7,594 nucleotides of DNA, from assembly GCA_003162595.1 (NCBI GenBank), contig PMNJ01000225.1, forward strand, positions 1 through 7,594, written 5' to 3'. The notes below the pieces were generated by a model that was not told the DNA's origin, searched no databases, and saw only the letters and a list, made by a program, of their open reading frames with translations. Shown here piece after piece: positions 5,936 to 7,594 of the stretch (its first letter is position 1; every line of letters starts with the position of its first letter). The position numbers and the translations under genes are program-made. Source of the stretch: Bacteroidales bacterium. Its GTDB lineage: Bacteria; Bacteroidota; Bacteroidia; Bacteroidales; VadinHA17.

Positions 5936-6800
5936 GATTGATAATCAGTCAGGGTTCTGTTTTGGAGTGCAAAATGCCGTTGAGATAGCAGAAAAAGCGC
6001 TTCTTAAAGGGGAGAAGGTTTTTTCGCTTGGCCCTATTGTCCATAATGATAAAGAAGTGGACCGGCTTTCTTCTCTCGGGCTGGCATCAATAGATCACAA
6101 GATGTTCAGAAATCTGAAGGATTGCAAAGTACTTATCAGGGCTCATGGAGAACCACCGGAAACATACTTAATTGCTGAAAAAAATAATTTGACAATAATC
6201 GAGGCTACATGTCCGATTGTAAAAAGACTGCAATCTAAAATCAGGGAGACATGGATCAGAACAAAGAAAGGTGAAGGACAAGTTGTGATTTTTGGCAAAC
6301 CCGGACATGCTGAGGTAGTCGGATTGCTTGGCCAGATTAATAATGAAGGTATCCTTGTATCCGGACCTGATGATTTCAGGAAAATCGACATTTTCAAGCC
6401 TGTATATCTTTTTGCTCAGACAACCATGAGCGTTAAAGAATACAGAAACCTTATAGAAATACTTCGTACAAAAATGGAAGAAAACGGAATTTCGGATATT
6501 GCCAAAAATCTTATAATAAATAAAACGATCTGTGGTCAGGTCTCAAATCGAGAACCACATCTTAAAGCATTTGCTAAAAAACACGATACTATAATTTTTG
6601 TCAGCGGACGGGAAAGCTCTAATGGCAAGATGCTCTATTCAGTCTGTAAAAATATCAATCCCGATACACATTTTGTTTCCAGTCATGAAGAAATTGATAA
6701 ATCGTGGTTCACAGATAAAAACTCGGTAGGGATCTGTGGAGCAACTTCGACACCTAAATGGCTAATTGAAAACATAAGAGATATCATTTCAAATATCTGA
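5925..6800 (+). CDS. ispH: 4-hydroxy-3-methylbut-2-enyl diphosphate reductase
   Basis: IspH (LytB) is the [4Fe-4S] enzyme of the last MEP-pathway step, reducing HMBPP to isopentenyl and dimethylallyl diphosphate for quinones and undecaprenyl carriers. Starting at ATG 5925 it has 291 residues. An in-frame TTG at 5910 would add five residues (MTRRE), but the ATG puts the SGFCFGV motif at the usual distance from the N-terminus. Cluster ligands are Cys12 (GFCFG), Cys96 (EATCPIV) and Cys203 (TICGQVSN). Diphosphate and active-site residues are His40 (GPIVHN), His74 (RAHGEPP), His128 and Glu130 (PGHAE), Thr166-Thr167, Ser231-Ser232-Asn233 (ESSNGKM) and Ser275 (GATSTPKW). All are present, so an active enzyme is expected. 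The start overlaps the end of cmk by 11 bases. No clear terminator follows. Confidence 0.96.
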   Translation: MVVEIDNQSGFCFGVQNAVEIAEKALLKGEKVFSLGPIVHNDKEVDRLSSLGLASIDHKMFRNLKDCKVLIRAHGEPPETYLIAEKNNLTIIEATCPIVKRLQSKIRETWIRTKKGEGQVVIFGKPGHAEVVGLLGQINNEGILVSGPDDFRKIDIFKPVYLFAQTTMSVKEYRNLIEILRTKMEENGISDIAKNLIINKTICGQVSNREPHLKAFAKKHDTIIFVSGRESSNGKMLYSVCKNINPDTHFVSSHEEIDKSWFTDKNSVGICGATSTPKWLIENIRDIISNI

Positions 6801-6819
6801 CTATTGGAATGTTCCGTCA

Positions 6820-6851
6820 TTTGTAAGGCTTAAAAAATTGTATTACCTTTG
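6820..6851 (+). promoter_or_regulatory. Promoter for pfkA
   Basis: TTTG (6820-6823) is followed after 20 bases by TACCTTTG (6844-6851), an exact match to the TAnnTTTG -7 element. Transcription would start near 6858, giving a leader of under 20 bases. It lies in the 75-base gap after ispH, so pfkA can be expressed independently of cmk-ispH, though read-through remains possible because no terminator is seen. Confidence 0.72.
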
Positions 6852-6875
6852 TGCCTTATTTTACAATAATTATTT

Positions 6876-7594
6876 ATGGGAAAAATTAAGAGAATCGGGG
6901 TACTGACATCAGGAGGAGATGCCCCGGGAATGAATGCAGCAATCCGTGCCGTTGTACGGACTGCAGTTTATAACGGACTGGAAGTAATGGGAATACGTCA
7001 GGGTTACCAGGGTATGATAGATGCAAACTTCATACCTATGCAGTCATCCAGTGTAAGCGATATTATACAGAGAGGCGGAACAATACTTAAAACTGCCAGA
7101 TGCGAGGAGTTCAGGTCGCCCGAAGGAAGACTGAAAGCCTATAATAACCTGAAGGAAGCTCAGATTGATGGAGTCGTGGTAATAGGCGGAGACGGATCAT
7201 TTACCGGTGCCAGACTATTTAACGAAGAATATGATATACCCTTTGTCGGTATCCCTGGAACAATTGATAATGATATTTATGGTACCGATTATACTATCGG
7301 GTACGATACTGCTCTGAATACCGTGGTTGAAGCAGTTGATAAAATAAGAGATACTGCCAGCGCTCATAACAGGATGTTTTTTGTTGAAGTGATGGGTGCA
7401 GAAGCCGGATTCATAGCTCTGTATAGTGGGATTGCTACAGGTGCCGAAGCAATCATCATCCCCGAAATAAAGGGAGCGGAACAAGATCTGAAAGCGATGA
7501 TAGATGCCGGTAATACCCGCAAGAAAACAAGCAATATAATTATAGTTGCAGAAGGTCATCAGGAAGGTGGCGCATTTGCAATGGCTGAGAAGGT
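6876..7594 (+). CDS. pfkA: ATP-dependent 6-phosphofructokinase (3' end missing)
   Basis: This glycolytic enzyme phosphorylates fructose 6-phosphate to fructose 1,6-bisphosphate. The frame runs from ATG 6876 to the right edge: 239 codons of the roughly 320-330 usual for the family. Motifs in order are the ATP-site glycine loop TSGGDAPGMN (11-20), GGTILKTARCEEFR (67-80), GGDGSFTGA (104-112), PGTIDND (127-133) with catalytic Asp131, the helix from about 146 to 162 and FFVEVMGAEAGFIAL (168-182). The residue after GGD is Gly107, which in this family marks ATP rather than pyrophosphate as phosphoryl donor (PPi enzymes carry GGDD). No frameshift is seen. It has its own well-formed promoter and lies 75 bases after ispH. 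Confidence 0.95.
   Translation, partial: MGKIKRIGVLTSGGDAPGMNAAIRAVVRTAVYNGLEVMGIRQGYQGMIDANFIPMQSSSVSDIIQRGGTILKTARCEEFRSPEGRLKAYNNLKEAQIDGVVVIGGDGSFTGARLFNEEYDIPFVGIPGTIDNDIYGTDYTIGYDTALNTVVEAVDKIRDTASAHNRMFFVEVMGAEAGFIALYSGIATGAEAIIIPEIKGAEQDLKAMIDAGNTRKKTSNIIIVAEGHQEGGAFAMAEK

Noticed and set aside
6143..6397. 84-codon minus-strand frame opposite ispH
   Set aside because: It is antisense to conserved IspH motifs and has no features of its own.
7215..7559. 114-codon minus-strand frame opposite pfkA
   Set aside because: The plus strand here encodes the conserved phosphofructokinase core; the antisense frame is a shadow.

Overview
The window looks like a chromosomal segment from a member of the Bacteroidota. 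The evidence is a PorQ homologue (type IX secretion is confined to this phylum and close relatives), a cmk-ispH-pfkA neighbourhood, AT-rich gaps without Shine-Dalgarno sequences, and three good matches to the phylum's -33 TTG/TTTG and -7 TAnnTTTG promoter pattern. I cannot place it below phylum level. I see no phage, IS element, CRISPR array or RNA gene.

Left half (1-2591, minus strand): an electron-transfer unit reading etfB, etfA, then an EtfD-like membrane oxidoreductase that runs off the left edge. EtfAB collects electrons from acyl-CoA dehydrogenase-type flavoenzymes. The membrane protein, whose heme-binding N-terminal domain is visible here, would pass them to menaquinone. Between etfA and the membrane gene is a compact set of inverted repeats that ends at the start codon of the membrane gene. 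A divergent, AT-rich gap (2592-3025) follows; it holds a strong promoter for etfB.

Right half (3026-7594, plus strand): an EamA/DMT-type ten-helix transporter that appears to start at TTG; porQ, a type IX secretion outer-membrane component with a terminator behind it; then cmk and ispH, overlapping by 11 bases, behind their own promoter. That promoter carries a 16-base palindrome and a leader of heptamer repeats. Last is pfkA, with its own promoter, cut by the right edge. cmk (pyrimidine nucleotide supply), ispH (last step of the MEP isoprenoid pathway) and pfkA (glycolysis) are housekeeping genes.

The genes belong to known families and I do not find a new multi-gene system. The least explained items are the non-coding structures at 711-797 and 5079-5227, the mixed-type EtfB sequence, and the probable single-base irregularity at the transporter start.
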